Shown one piece after another: positions 19,135 through 28,147 of a DNA stretch of 32,181 nucleotides. Each line of letters begins with the position of its first letter. Within the stretch, counting starts at the first letter, position 1. The notes beneath the pieces are model-generated. The model ran no database searches and was not told the DNA's origin. It worked only from the letters and a program-made list of their open reading frames with translations. A program made the position numbers and the translations under genes. The DNA lies in NCBI RefSeq assembly GCF_029871205.1, contig NZ_SSOJ01000145.1, forward strand, positions 15,906 through 48,086. Direction: 5' to 3'. The DNA is from Pseudomonas sp. BN417. GTDB lineage: Bacteria; Pseudomonadota; Gammaproteobacteria; Pseudomonadales; Pseudomonadaceae.

Positions 19135-19150
19135 TAGTCCTCTCGGACGT
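19135..19150 (+). promoter_or_regulatory. Operator candidate GTCC-N4-GGAC upstream of the SDR gene
   Basis: TAGTCC-TCTC-GGACGT lies 60-61 bases before the SDR ATG and mirrors the tesD copy. The spacing and orientation relative to the gene match those at tesD, as expected for a shared regulator site. Confidence 0.6.
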
Positions 19151-19210
19151 GGGCGAATCGCCGTGCAATCCCTAGCCTCTCCCCATCGAGAACCGACAAG
19201 CGAGGCAGCC

Positions 19211-19984
19211 ATGGGCGACCCGATGGATTTCAGCGGCAAGGTGGTACTGGTGACCGGTGGCGGCAAGGGTGTGGGGCGCGGCATCAGCCAGCGCTTCCTC
19301 GAACGCGGCGCCCAGGTGGTGATCTGCGGGCGCAACGCCCCGGAGGAGCTGCCGGCCCACAATGGCCGCGAAGCGGCGTTCCTGCCCTGCGACGTGCGCG
19401 ACCTGGACCAGTTGCAGGGCCTGGTGGATGCCATTGCCGAGCGCTTCGGGCGCCTGGACGTGCTGGTCAACAACGCCGGCGGCGCACCTCATGCGGATGC
19501 CGCCACGGTTTCACCGCGCTTCTCCGAATCCATCATCCGCCTCAACCTGCTGGCCCCGCTCAACCTCTGCCAGCTGGCCAACCGGGTGATGCAGGAGCAG
19601 GTCGAAGGCGGCGTCATCATCAATATCTGCAGCGTCAGCGCCATCCGCCCCTCCCCCGGTACCGCCGCCTATGGCGCCGCCAAGGCCGGACTGCTCAACC
19701 TGACCCGCTCGCTGGCAGTGGAGTGGGCGCCGAAGGTGCGGGTGAACGCGGTGACTGCTGGGCTGATCCTCACCGAGCAGGCCGAGATGCATTACGGCGA
19801 TGCCGAGGGCGTGGCGCGGGTGGCCGCCAGCATTCCCCTGCAACGCATGGCCAGCCCTGGCGATATAGGCGATGCCTGCCTGTACCTGGCGTCACCCATG
19901 GCCGGGTACGTGAGCGGCGTGGATATCTGTGTGCATGGCGGTGGGGAGAATCCGGCGTTCCTGGAAGCGGCGGGAGTGAATTGA
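19211..19984 (+). CDS. SDR oxidoreductase of the steroid-catabolism type
   Basis: This 257-residue classical short-chain dehydrogenase has the cofactor motif TGGGKGVGRG (about 15-24), NNAGG (87-91) and the catalytic set S141, Y154 and K158 (YGAAK). The tail GVDICVHGGGENPAFL and the EWAPKVRVNAVTAG segment recall actinobacterial KstR2-regulon SDRs (Rv3549c-like) and ScdE-type proteins; I infer a role in C/D-ring beta-oxidation. The ATG at 19211 follows GAGG. A longer in-frame start would run through the repeat at 19001-19096 and is rejected. It is alone on the plus strand, divergent from tesD and convergent with the SnoaL gene. Confidence 0.85.
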   Translation: MGDPMDFSGKVVLVTGGGKGVGRGISQRFLERGAQVVICGRNAPEELPAHNGREAAFLPCDVRDLDQLQGLVDAIAERFGRLDVLVNNAGGAPHADAATVSPRFSESIIRLNLLAPLNLCQLANRVMQEQVEGGVIINICSVSAIRPSPGTAAYGAAKAGLLNLTRSLAVEWAPKVRVNAVTAGLILTEQAEMHYGDAEGVARVAASIPLQRMASPGDIGDACLYLASPMAGYVSGVDICVHGGGENPAFLEAAGVN

Positions 19985-19990
19985 GAAGCC

Positions 19991-20062
19991 GATGGGTATC
20001 GCTCCGCTCCACCCATCCTACGGAGTGCCACGTAGGATGGGTGGAGCAACGCGATACCCATC
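19991..20062. repeat. Inverted repeat, GATGGGTATCGC..CATCCTACG family
   Basis: Arms GATGGGTATCGC and GCGATACCCATC enclose an inner pair around CCACCCATCCTACG / CGTAGGATGGGTGG. It sits between the convergent SDR and SnoaL genes and ends exactly on the SnoaL stop codon, so it could serve as a terminator for both. A related copy is at about 29371-29458. Confidence 0.8.
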
Positions 20063-20504
20063 AGGTCCGCGCAGCGGACTCCACCATCGAATGCGCCCTG
20101 AAGGCCGTCTCGACTATCTTCCACTGCCCATCGATGCACCGGTAACGGTCCTGGTAGACCCCGCCCAGCTGCCGCGTGGCGCCGGTTTCCGCGTCCAGGT
20201 TGAAGTAGTACAGCGCCCAGCGCGCCTTGGCTTCGTCCTCGGCAACCAGCTCGATCTCCGGGTTGGCGCCGTGATGCAGGTCGATCACCCGCTCGTTGCA
20301 AGCCAGCGATTCGTAGAGCGCGACGAAGCTGTCGCGGTCCCCGAAGGAGCCGACGGGGCCGTAGTCGATGGCGATCTCGCCTTCGGCGAAGCAGTCGCGG
20401 ATCGCCGCCACCTGCTTCAGGTCGCAGGCGTTGAGGTAGCGGTGCTTGAGCTGGCGGATGGCCTCGACGGCTTCGAGGCGGGCAATGCGTTGTTCCAGGT
20501 TCAT
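20061..20504 (-). CDS. SnoaL-like NTF2-fold protein related to bile-acid dehydratase BaiE
   Basis: This 147-residue protein aligns by eye along its length with Clostridium scindens BaiE (bile acid 7-alpha-dehydratase): VEAIRQLKHRY, HHGANPEIEL and DRYRCIDGQWKIVET match BaiE IEAIKELKGKY, HMGHTPEITI and DKYEKIDGQWYILET. BaiE Y30 and H83 correspond to Y23 and H77 here and D35 to D28, but catalytic D106 aligns with Tyr (Y100). It may be a hydroxysteroid dehydratase or isomerase with altered chemistry; function is inferred. Its ATG overlaps the ketosteroid isomerase stop, and it is last in the operon. Confidence 0.75.
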   Translation of the reverse strand: MNLEQRIARLEAVEAIRQLKHRYLNACDLKQVAAIRDCFAEGEIAIDYGPVGSFGDRDSFVALYESLACNERVIDLHHGANPEIELVAEDEAKARWALYYFNLDAETGATRQLGGVYQDRYRCIDGQWKIVETAFRAHSMVESAART

Positions 20505-20887
20505 GGCTGTTCCCTCGCGATCATGTTGGCTTCGCCCCAATAGGCTTTCATGGAGCGGATTCGGCCGTCGGCGTCGAACTCCATCACATCGATCACCTCG
20601 ATGGTGCTGAGGCGACCGCCCCAGTCGAGGTCGACGCAAAAGGGCACGGCGCCGCAGCCGCGGGTGGCGCGGATCGAACCGTCGAGGCGGGCGGTGGCGT
20701 CCAGGCGCCCCAGCCCCTCGCGGTAGAAGCGCGCGATGGCCTCGATGCCCACGTAGGGCGGCTTGCCCACCGGGTCCTCGACCACCGCGTCCGCTGCATA
20801 CAGGGCGAGGATGCCGTCGATATCGACGGCACTCACCAGTTCCACATAGCGGGCGAGTGTCGCCCGCACCTGCTGTTCACTGATCAT
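20501..20887 (-). CDS. ksi: Steroid delta(5)-3-ketoisomerase (KSI)
   Basis: This 128-residue NTF2-fold enzyme moves the steroid C5-C6 double bond to C4-C5. It is clearly similar to Pseudomonas putida and Comamonas KSI: ARYVELV, VVEDPVGKPPYVG, GCGAVPF, EVIDVMEFDADGRI and MKAYWGEAN. The catalytic set is Y14, D38 (VEDP) and D100 (VIDV), essentially the Comamonas numbering (Y14, D38, D99). The start at 20887 follows AGGAGC; a longer frame adds 20 Arg-rich residues and is rejected. This gene is the main evidence that the surrounding cluster acts on steroids. Confidence 0.9.
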   Translation of the reverse strand: MISEQQVRATLARYVELVSAVDIDGILALYAADAVVEDPVGKPPYVGIEAIARFYREGLGRLDATARLDGSIRATRGCGAVPFCVDLDWGGRLSTIEVIDVMEFDADGRIRSMKAYWGEANMIAREQP

Positions 20888-20898
20888 CGAGATGCTCC

Positions 20899-22101
<1,203 letters not shown>

Positions 22102-22143
22102 CTGGTTGTCCTCGAATTCATTGGCCTGCTGGGGCCTCTTTTT

Positions 22144-22240
22144 GTGGGGGCGAATTCATTCGCTAAGGGCAGCGCAGCTGCCCCGTTTGGCCTCGCAGGG
22201 CAGACTTGCGGTCTGCATAGCGAATGAATTCGCCCCCACA
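22144..22240. repeat. REPIN-like element, GAATTCATTCGC family, copy C
   Basis: Same element as copy B in reverse orientation, with near-identical arms and inner hairpins. It lies inside the seven-gene steroid operon, between the MaoC stop and the thiolase start, where it may weaken read-through or protect the upstream message. Confidence 0.85.
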
Positions 22241-22259
22241 GGAAAAGCAAAGGCAGGCC

Positions 22260-22721
22260 TCAGCCCGCCGGGTAGTAGCGGCTGATGGTGTCCACCACAC
22301 AGCCGGGACGCTCTTCTCCCTCGATCTCCACGCTGACGCGGATGGTGGCCTGCACCCCGCCCTTCACTTCCTCGGCGGCCACCAGCTGGGCGCTGCCGCG
22401 TACCCGACTGCCGGCGCGCACCACGTTGGGGAAGCGCACCTTGTCGCAGCCGTAGTTCACCCCCATGGAAATGCCGCGTACCTCGACAATCTGCGGCAGG
22501 AACAGGTTGACCAGGGCCAGGGTCAGGTAGCCGTGGGCAATGCAGGCACCGAAGGGGCCGCTGGCGGCGCGAGCCGGGTCGACGTGAATCCACTGGTGAT
22601 CGCCGGTGGCTTCGGCGAACTGGTCGATGCGCGACTGCTCCACGCTGATCCAGTCGCTGTGGCCGAGTTGCTCGCCGACGCGTTCCAGCAGGGCGAAGGG
22701 AGTGTCGAAAATGACCGCCAT
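22260..22721 (-). CDS. MaoC-like (R)-specific enoyl-CoA hydratase
   Basis: This 153-residue single hot-dog domain carries the hydratase-2 signature FAEATGDHQWIHVD, with D41 and H46 as the expected catalytic pair, followed by GPFGACIAHGYLTLAL. It resembles the NodN-like branch of MaoC proteins. It probably hydrates an enoyl-CoA from the neighbouring acyl-CoA dehydrogenases. The start lies two bases past the dehydrogenase stop; a much longer in-frame extension runs antiparallel to nothing and overlaps the SDR gene, so it is rejected. Confidence 0.85.
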   Translation of the reverse strand: MAVIFDTPFALLERVGEQLGHSDWISVEQSRIDQFAEATGDHQWIHVDPARAASGPFGACIAHGYLTLALVNLFLPQIVEVRGISMGVNYGCDKVRFPNVVRAGSRVRGSAQLVAAEEVKGGVQATIRVSVEIEGEERPGCVVDTISRYYPAG

Positions 22722-22723
22722 GC

Positions 22724-23506
22724 TCAGGCCCTCTGGCTGGAGACCGACAGCACTTCGCCGGTCATGTAGGAGCTGTAGTCGCTGGCCAGGAACATCATCA
22801 CGTTGGCCACTTCCCAGACTTCGGCGGCGCGGCCGAAGGCCTCGCGCGAGGCGAGCTGGTCGAGGAGTTCCTTGGGCGCGGATTTCTTCAGGAAGTCGTG
22901 CAGGGCGATGCTCGGGCTCACCGCGTTGATGCGGATGCCATGCTCGGCAGCTTCCACCGCCGCGCAGCGGGTCAGTGCCATCACCCCGGCCTTGGCCGCG
23001 GCGTAGTGGCTCTGCTCCTTCTGCGCACGCCAGCCGAGCACCGAGGCGTTGTTGACGATCACGCCCCGCTGGCGCTCCATCATCTTCGGCAGCATGGCGC
23101 GGGTCATGCGCATGGTGCCGGTGAGGGTCACGTCCAGCACCCGGTTCCACTCCTCGTCGCTCATCTCCACCAGCAAGCGGGAGCCGCCCATGCCGGCGTT
23201 GTTGATCAGCACATCGACGCCGTCCAGGTCACGTTCGGCGGCGGCCACCAGGGCCTGCACCTGTTCTTCCGAGGTGACGTTGCACTCGCGGGTGTAGACC
23301 CTGTCCAGCCCGGTGGCTTCGCGGATCTTCAGGGCCGCTTCCTGCAGACGGCCTTCGTGGATGTCGCTGATCATCAGCGCCCGGCAGCCTTCCTCGGCGG
23401 CACGCAGGGCGGCGGAGTAGCCGATGCCGGCGCCGGCCGCGGCGGTAATCAGCACCGACTTGCCGCGCAGCAGGCCATGGCCGGGAACGTAGTTGGGAAT
23501 GTTCAT
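22724..23506 (-). CDS. ipdF: IpdF-like SDR (5-OH-HIP-CoA dehydrogenase type)
   Basis: This 260-residue SDR has an N-terminal GHGLLRGKSVLITAAAGAGIG and the catalytic triad S155, Y168 and K172. The segments NNASVLGWRAQKEQSHYAA and ALTRCAAVEAAEHGIRINAV match my memory of Rv3559c/IpdF almost residue for residue. IpdF oxidises the 5-hydroxyl of HIP-CoA during C/D-ring degradation. GAGGACC precedes the ATG, 14 bases after the acyl-CoA dehydrogenase stop. This gene and KSI together define the pathway. Confidence 0.87.
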   Translation of the reverse strand: MNIPNYVPGHGLLRGKSVLITAAAGAGIGYSAALRAAEEGCRALMISDIHEGRLQEAALKIREATGLDRVYTRECNVTSEEQVQALVAAAERDLDGVDVLINNAGMGGSRLLVEMSDEEWNRVLDVTLTGTMRMTRAMLPKMMERQRGVIVNNASVLGWRAQKEQSHYAAAKAGVMALTRCAAVEAAEHGIRINAVSPSIALHDFLKKSAPKELLDQLASREAFGRAAEVWEVANVMMFLASDYSSYMTGEVLSVSSQRA

Positions 23507-23520
23507 GCAAGGTCCTCGAA

Positions 23521-24714
23521 TCAGGCGCGCACGCGCGGCTCGCGGGGCATGCCCAGCGCGCGTTCGGCGATGATGTTGCGTTGGATTTCGTTGGTGCCGC
23601 CGTAGATGGTGTCGGAGCGGCTGAAGAGGAACATCGACTGCAGGCGGCCCAGCTCGTAGGGACCGCCTTCCAGCAGCTCGGCGTCCGGGCCGAGCACGTC
23701 CATGGCCAGCTTGCCCAGGTCGACGTGCCAGTTGGCCCAGCACAGCTTGTAGATCATCGCCTCGCGGCGCAGCGAGCCGTCCTGGGCACCGGAAAGCATG
23801 CGCAGGGAGTTGTAGCGCAGGATGCGCAGCCCGCCCCAGGCTTCGGCGATGCGCTGGCGCAGCAGCGGGTCGCGGTCGGCGCCGTTGGCCTTGGCAATGC
23901 GGATGATTTCTTCCAGTTCGTTCTGGAACAGCATCTGCTGGCCGAGTGTAGACACGCCGCGCTCGAAACCGAGCAGGGCCATGGCGATCTTCCAGCCATC
24001 GCCGGGCGCGCCGAGGATATTGGTGGCGTCGGTTTCGGCATCATCGAAGAACACCTCGTTGAACTCCGAGGTGCCGGTGAGCTGCTCGATCGGGCGCACC
24101 GTGATGCCGGACTGGGCCATGGGCACCAGCAGGAAGGACAGGCCCTGGTGGCCGACGCTGCCCGCTGTGGTGCGGGCAATCACGAAGCACCACTCGGACT
24201 CGTGGGCGAGCGAGGTCCAGACCTTCTGCCCGCTGATGCGCCATTTGCCGCTGGCTTCGTCCAGCACCGCGCGGGTCTTCACGTTGGCCAGGTCCGAGCC
24301 GGCACCCGGTTCGGAATAACCCTGGCACCAGAATTCGGTGCCGGCGACTATCCCCGGCAGCAGCCGGCGCTTCTGCTCCTCGGTGCCGAACGCGGCGATG
24401 GTCGGCCCGGCCAGGCCTTCGCCTATGTGGCCCATGCGCCCCGGCCCGCCGACGCGGGCGTATTCCTCGTGGAAGATCACCTGCTGGCTGATGGACAGGC
24501 CGCGCCCGCCGTGCTCCTTCGCCCAGCCGACGCAGGTCCAGCCACCTTCGGCGAGCTTGCGCTCCCAGGCCTTGCGCTCCTCGGGGAAGCTGTGTTCGTC
24601 CCCCGGCCCGCCGCGAAAGCGCAACGGCTCGAACTCGCCGCACAGGTTGTCCGCCAACCAGCTGGCGACCTCGAGGCGGAAGGCTTCATCGGCCTCACTG
24701 AAACTGATCTTCAT
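23521..24714 (-). CDS. ipdE1: Acyl-CoA dehydrogenase, catalytic subunit type (IpdE1/FadE30-like)
   Basis: This 397-residue flavoprotein of the acyl-CoA dehydrogenase family has CQGYSEPGAGSDLA and WTSLAH for flavin/substrate contacts. In MCAD the base is Glu376 in IYEGT; here that position is Gly (TIYGGTNEIQ). E251 in ALLGFERGVS is in place for the isovaleryl-type/ChsE base instead. Steroid-specific dehydrogenases are heteromeric with a base in one subunit only. The neighbour lacks the residue, so this is the probable catalytic half. ATG and upstream TGA overlap (ATGA). Confidence 0.83.
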   Translation of the reverse strand: MKISFSEADEAFRLEVASWLADNLCGEFEPLRFRGGPGDEHSFPEERKAWERKLAEGGWTCVGWAKEHGGRGLSISQQVIFHEEYARVGGPGRMGHIGEGLAGPTIAAFGTEEQKRRLLPGIVAGTEFWCQGYSEPGAGSDLANVKTRAVLDEASGKWRISGQKVWTSLAHESEWCFVIARTTAGSVGHQGLSFLLVPMAQSGITVRPIEQLTGTSEFNEVFFDDAETDATNILGAPGDGWKIAMALLGFERGVSTLGQQMLFQNELEEIIRIAKANGADRDPLLRQRIAEAWGGLRILRYNSLRMLSGAQDGSLRREAMIYKLCWANWHVDLGKLAMDVLGPDAELLEGGPYELGRLQSMFLFSRSDTIYGGTNEIQRNIIAERALGMPREPRVRA

Positions 24715-25868
24715 GCGATTTCCCCCAGGAGGGCGGCGGCGATGCGCTCGCGGTGCCAGGACGGCGCGCCGAGGAAGGCCTCGCTGGCCCGGGCGCGCTT
24801 GAAATAGAGGTGCGGGTCGTATTCCCAGGTGAAGCCGACGCCACCGTGCAACTGGATGGACTCCGCCGCGCAGTGGAAGAAGGCTTCCGAGCAGCGCGCC
24901 TTGGCCAGGGCAGCGGCCAGGGGCAGTTCGCCGGCGACCGCGGCCTCGCCATTGGCCGCCAGGGCTTCCTCGGCCACACAGGCGGCGTAGTAGGCGGCGG
25001 AGCGTGCGCACTCCACCTCCAGCATCATGTCGGCGGCGCGGTGCTTGATAGCCTGGAAGCTGGCGATGGCGCGGCCGAACTGCTGGCGCTCGGCGACGTA
25101 GGCCAGGGTCAGGTCGAGGGCCTGCTGGGCGCCGCCGGTCTGCTCGGCGGCCTGGGCCGCACAGGCCAGCTGCAGGACCTTCTCCAGCAACTCGCCACCC
25201 TGCCCCGGCGCGCCCAGGCGGGCATCGGCCTGCACATAGACCTGCTGCAGGCTCACCTCGGCGAGCTTGCGGGTCTGGTCCAGGGTGGGCGTGAGGCGAC
25301 GGCTGATGCCGGCGGTGTCGGCCGGCACGGCAAACAGGCTGACGCCCTCGCTGTCGCGAGCGGCGACGATCAGCAGGCCGGCGCTGTGGCCATCCACCAC
25401 CTGGCGCAGGGTGCCGTCGATCACGAAACCGCTGCCCTCGGCACGGACGCTGGCCTGCACCGCGTCCAGGCCGTTGCGGTTGTTGCTCGCCCAGGCCAGG
25501 GTGGCGGTCAGGCTGCCCTCCGCCAGCTGCGGCAGCCAGCGCTGCTTCTGCGCCTGGTCGCCGCCCAGCAGCAAGGCCGGGGTGGCCAGGCAGGCGCTGG
25601 CGAAAAAGGGTGAACAGAGCAGGCGCCGGCCCATCTGCTCCAGCAGGATGGCCAGCTCGACGAAGCCCAGGCCAAGGCCGCCGTACTCTTCGGGGATATG
25701 GATGGCCGGCCAGACCATCTCGGTGCACAGGCGCTGCCAGAGCGCGGGGTCATGGCCCAGCTCGCTGGCCATGGCCGCCCGCACGGCGGCGGAGTCGGAT
25801 ACATCCGCGAGAAAGCTCTCGGCGGACTCGCGGATCATCTCCTGCTCATCGCTGAACGCGAATTCCAT
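24711..25868 (-). CDS. ipdE2: Acyl-CoA dehydrogenase, partner subunit type (IpdE2/FadE33-like)
   Basis: This 385-residue acyl-CoA dehydrogenase homolog has an intact N-terminal helical domain (IPEEYGGLGLGFVELA) and the C-terminal QLHGGVGFTWEYDPHLYFKRA. The two positions that usually supply the catalytic Glu are not Glu, as in the non-catalytic partner of the actinobacterial ChsE/IpdE heterotetramers. I therefore infer an alpha2beta2 enzyme with the downstream gene product. AGAAGG lies before the ATG at 25868. It is the first gene of the operon, 76 bases after the third operator copy. Confidence 0.83.
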   Translation of the reverse strand: MEFAFSDEQEMIRESAESFLADVSDSAAVRAAMASELGHDPALWQRLCTEMVWPAIHIPEEYGGLGLGFVELAILLEQMGRRLLCSPFFASACLATPALLLGGDQAQKQRWLPQLAEGSLTATLAWASNNRNGLDAVQASVRAEGSGFVIDGTLRQVVDGHSAGLLIVAARDSEGVSLFAVPADTAGISRRLTPTLDQTRKLAEVSLQQVYVQADARLGAPGQGGELLEKVLQLACAAQAAEQTGGAQQALDLTLAYVAERQQFGRAIASFQAIKHRAADMMLEVECARSAAYYAACVAEEALAANGEAAVAGELPLAAALAKARCSEAFFHCAAESIQLHGGVGFTWEYDPHLYFKRARASEAFLGAPSWHRERIAAALLGEIA

Positions 25869-25944
25869 AAGGCTGCCTTCTTGTCGTTCTGGGGGCGCGC
25901 GCCCCCGGTGGGGAGGAGTCTGGCGGCTTGCTCGAGGCGGGGAA

Positions 25945-25960
25945 TCGTCCGGATGGACGA
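25945..25960 (-). promoter_or_regulatory. Operator candidate GTCC-N4-GGAC upstream of the ipdE2 operon
   Basis: TCGTCC-GGAT-GGACGA is a perfect palindrome with a four-base spacer, 76 bases before the ATG. It shares the GTCC-N4-GGAC core with 18947-18962 and 19135-19150. The 8-mer CGAGAGGA, also within the tesD site, directly adjoins it at 25961-25968. Confidence 0.6.
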
Positions 25961-25993
25961 CGAGAGGAACGGCCGTTGTGGCGGGGTAAATCT

Positions 25994-26081
25994 GTAGGGG
26001 CGAATTCATTCGCCAAGGGCAGCAAAGCTGCCCAAGTAGGATGGGTCGAGCGGCGTTCCGTGAGTGCAGTGAAACCCAACG
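25994..26081. repeat. Composite of two dispersed repeat fragments
   Basis: A half copy of the GAATTCATTCGC element (25994-26033) is joined to a GTAGGATGGGT..AAACCCAAC fragment. Together with the operator and the HipBA promoter this accounts for much of the 444-base gap 25869-26312; I find no gene there. Confidence 0.65.
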
Positions 26082-26212
26082 CGGGGCCTCGCAGGCAATG
26101 AAGGCCCGGTGGCCTGTATGGCGGGCATGCGCCTAGGCGAGACAGTTGAACGACGTGCGAAGAAATGGATTGGCACGAAATTAAAATGCCACCTAATCGC
26201 ACCTTATGACCT

Positions 26213-26282
26213 ATAAGATGTCATCAAGCGAACGTAATACGCTTTTAATCTAACCATTAACGTGTATTAGATGACATCTTAT
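26213..26282. promoter_or_regulatory. HipBA promoter with paired operator arms
   Basis: ATAAGATGTCAT at 26213-26224 recurs as its exact inverse at 26271-26282, 46 bases apart, in an AT-rich stretch ahead of the HipB-like gene. Between them, TAATACG and CGTGTATTA form a second imperfect inverted pair. HipB-type antitoxins repress their own operon through paired palindromes, so this is the probable autoregulatory region. Confidence 0.6.
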
Positions 26283-26312
26283 GCAGCATAGGATTCCTCC
26301 TGGTGAAACCTT

Positions 26313-26636
26313 ATGAAAGACTACTTTCCCGTACAAAGCACATCCCTGCTGTACCGCGTCGCCCTACTGGTGAAAGAGGCGCGCCTGCGCATGGGCATAC
26401 GACAGGCTGACCTTGCAGAGCAAGCCGGGATCTCCCTTCGTGCGATTCGGCATATCGAGGCTGGGAAAGCAGAGGGCGTTTCATTACGCGATTTCATGCT
26501 GGCGCTGTTTACCGTAGGGATTTCTGACAGGGTGTTCCAAGCACTGCTGGATGACCCCGCATTCGATGCCGATTTTCTGGAAACCAATGCCAACAAGCGT
26601 GTACGACTACCGCGTAGCAATGCAGAGGACTTCTGA
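26313..26636 (+). CDS. hipB: HipB-like XRE antitoxin/repressor
   Basis: This 107-residue protein has an XRE helix-turn-helix at about residues 22-65 (RMGIRQADLAEQAGISLRAIRHIEAGKA). It is predicted to neutralise the HipA kinase and repress the operon. Its TGA shares the A of the HipA ATG (TGATG), a one-base overlap typical of toxin-antitoxin pairs. GC content and codon use are lower than in the steroid genes, suggesting acquisition. The start follows CTGGTGAAACCTT, a weak ribosome site; ATG 26313 gives the full domain. Confidence 0.83.
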   Translation: MKDYFPVQSTSLLYRVALLVKEARLRMGIRQADLAEQAGISLRAIRHIEAGKAEGVSLRDFMLALFTVGISDRVFQALLDDPAFDADFLETNANKRVRLPRSNAEDF

Positions 26637-27862
26637 TGCCCAGTGCCTACATCTACATGGAGTGCCCGATCACGGGTGCGACAGTGACCTTAGGCAGGCT
26701 TACCTTGGACGGTGGCATCGGCACATTCCTCTATGCGCCGGAGGCAGTTGAGGGCAAGTACTGGGTGCCGGACCCGATTCGGTTCCCGCTGTCCAGTCGC
26801 CCGATTACCGTGCTCAAAAATGGCGGTGTGCCCGGATTCATCGACGATGCGATGCCTGACGGTTGGGGGGAGCGGTTGTTACGGCGCACACGCAACGGCG
26901 CGCTCGATCCGATTCAACTCCTGCTGTTGTCACCGAACGAGGATCGTGCAGGAAACATCATGGCCGGCGAGCAGCGTACGCCCAGGCCGGGTGTGGGCGA
27001 GAAGCCCATGAAAATGCTCGACGCCAAGGGGCTCGACCAATTCATAGAGGTCTGCGCGGCGATCTATGACAGCCAGCTGACCAATGAACAGCTGGAGGCG
27101 TTGAAAATACGGGATCAGCGCTCGGCAGTCGGTGGCGCAAGGCCGAAGCGCACATACCGTTTCGACCACAGGCTGATTTTGGCGAAGCCGCGCGATAAGT
27201 TCGATCACTACGACCTGCCGGCATTCGAGTACGCCTGCATGACCTTTGCGGCTCACAAGGGGATGAGCGTTGCCCGTACCGCCTTACATCGCAGCGAGAG
27301 AGGCAACACGCTCCTGGTCGAGCGATTTGACCGGAAGTGGTCTGAGGATCAGAAGAAATTTCACCGTATCCCAATGATGAGTGGTTTGACCCTGCTTGAT
27401 GCCGAATGGCGTGTGCAAACCAAAAAGGGATGGATTTACGCCGCGCTGGCCGATGAGCTGTACCGCAGAGGTGCGCCAGATGCCGATCGGCAAGAGCTCT
27501 ATCGGCGAATGGCGTACAACGCCCTGGTGGGGAATAGTGATGATCATCCCCGCAACCACGCGGTGATCTGGCAGGACGGAGTTTGGCGGCTCTCGCCCAT
27601 GTACGACGTACTACCAGTGTTGGGAGAGGGCCCAGCACAGGGGCTCGCGATGGATGTTGGAATGAAAGGGCCCCTGTTGAGCCGAGGCAACCTGTTGAGT
27701 CACCACCAGCACTTTGCGCTGTCCGAGGAGACGGCGGCGGGTATTTTGGATGAGGTCGCAGCCTGGGAACCGGAATTGAAAGACCACTATGCGCAGCACT
27801 TGGCTGGAGCCGAGCTGGATGCCGCAGTGGAAGCAACCAGCGGAAAGAAACTGCTGACCTAA
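26636..27862 (+). CDS. hipA: HipA-like serine/threonine kinase toxin
   Basis: This 408-residue HipA-fold kinase includes the N-subdomain (GGVPGFIDDAMPDGWGERLL), the Gly-rich loop with possible autophosphorylation serine S163 (QRSAVGGARPK), ATP lysine K184 (ILAKP), the catalytic motif N300-D302-H304-N307 (NSDDHPRN) and metal-binding D324 (SPMYD). All key residues are present, so it is likely active. E. coli HipA phosphorylates GltX; the target here is not predictable. It is translationally coupled to hipB. Downstream is repeat-rich non-coding DNA. Confidence 0.87.
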   Translation: MPSAYIYMECPITGATVTLGRLTLDGGIGTFLYAPEAVEGKYWVPDPIRFPLSSRPITVLKNGGVPGFIDDAMPDGWGERLLRRTRNGALDPIQLLLLSPNEDRAGNIMAGEQRTPRPGVGEKPMKMLDAKGLDQFIEVCAAIYDSQLTNEQLEALKIRDQRSAVGGARPKRTYRFDHRLILAKPRDKFDHYDLPAFEYACMTFAAHKGMSVARTALHRSERGNTLLVERFDRKWSEDQKKFHRIPMMSGLTLLDAEWRVQTKKGWIYAALADELYRRGAPDADRQELYRRMAYNALVGNSDDHPRNHAVIWQDGVWRLSPMYDVLPVLGEGPAQGLAMDVGMKGPLLSRGNLLSHHQHFALSEETAAGILDEVAAWEPELKDHYAQHLAGAELDAAVEATSGKKLLT

Positions 27863-27938
27863 GCACTGAGCTGGGCGATCTGAAATGACAAAAATGGGGA
27901 CCTTGGCTTCCCCTTTTCTGCATATCACCGGCCCCAAT

Positions 27939-28050
27939 CGCGAATGAATTCGCTCCCACAACGCGCCCCGTATGTTGGTCTGAGCGCAGCGAGGCCCAAC
28001 AACCCGCGCATCGCTCAACACCGTCGTAGGGTGGGCCACGCTCCACCAGT
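27939..28050. repeat. Composite of dispersed repeat fragments after hipA
   Basis: A half copy of the GAATTCATTCGC element (27939-27960) is followed by GTTGG..CCCAAC arms (about 27969-28003) and a GTAGGGTGGGCCACGC fragment. These are pieces of three families also seen elsewhere in the window. No gene is seen in the 646-base gap 27863-28508. Confidence 0.6.
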
Positions 28051-28147
28051 CTACCTTCCGGTAAAAGAGCGACGTCCTCCACGAGCCAGTTACGAATGGC
28101 AGTAAAGAGCTCAGCCCAACGCAACAGCATCGCCCGCACGACTACTT

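Noticed and set aside
19001-19210. SDR reading frame extended by 70 residues
   Set aside because: The extension translates the REPIN-like repeat and an operator candidate; the SDR fold begins at 19211.
22260-23150. 296-codon extension of the MaoC frame
   Set aside because: The upstream half is an Arg/Pro-rich shadow within the IpdF-like gene; the true start at 22721 lies two bases after the preceding stop.
24715-25728. N-terminal extension fusing two acyl-CoA dehydrogenases into one 735-aa protein
   Set aside because: The extra 338 residues are a shifted frame of the upstream dehydrogenase; the family N-terminus begins at 24714 with an ATGA overlap.
26082-26212. tRNA or attachment site next to HipBA
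   Set aside because: No cloverleaf and no flanking direct repeat could be found by eye.
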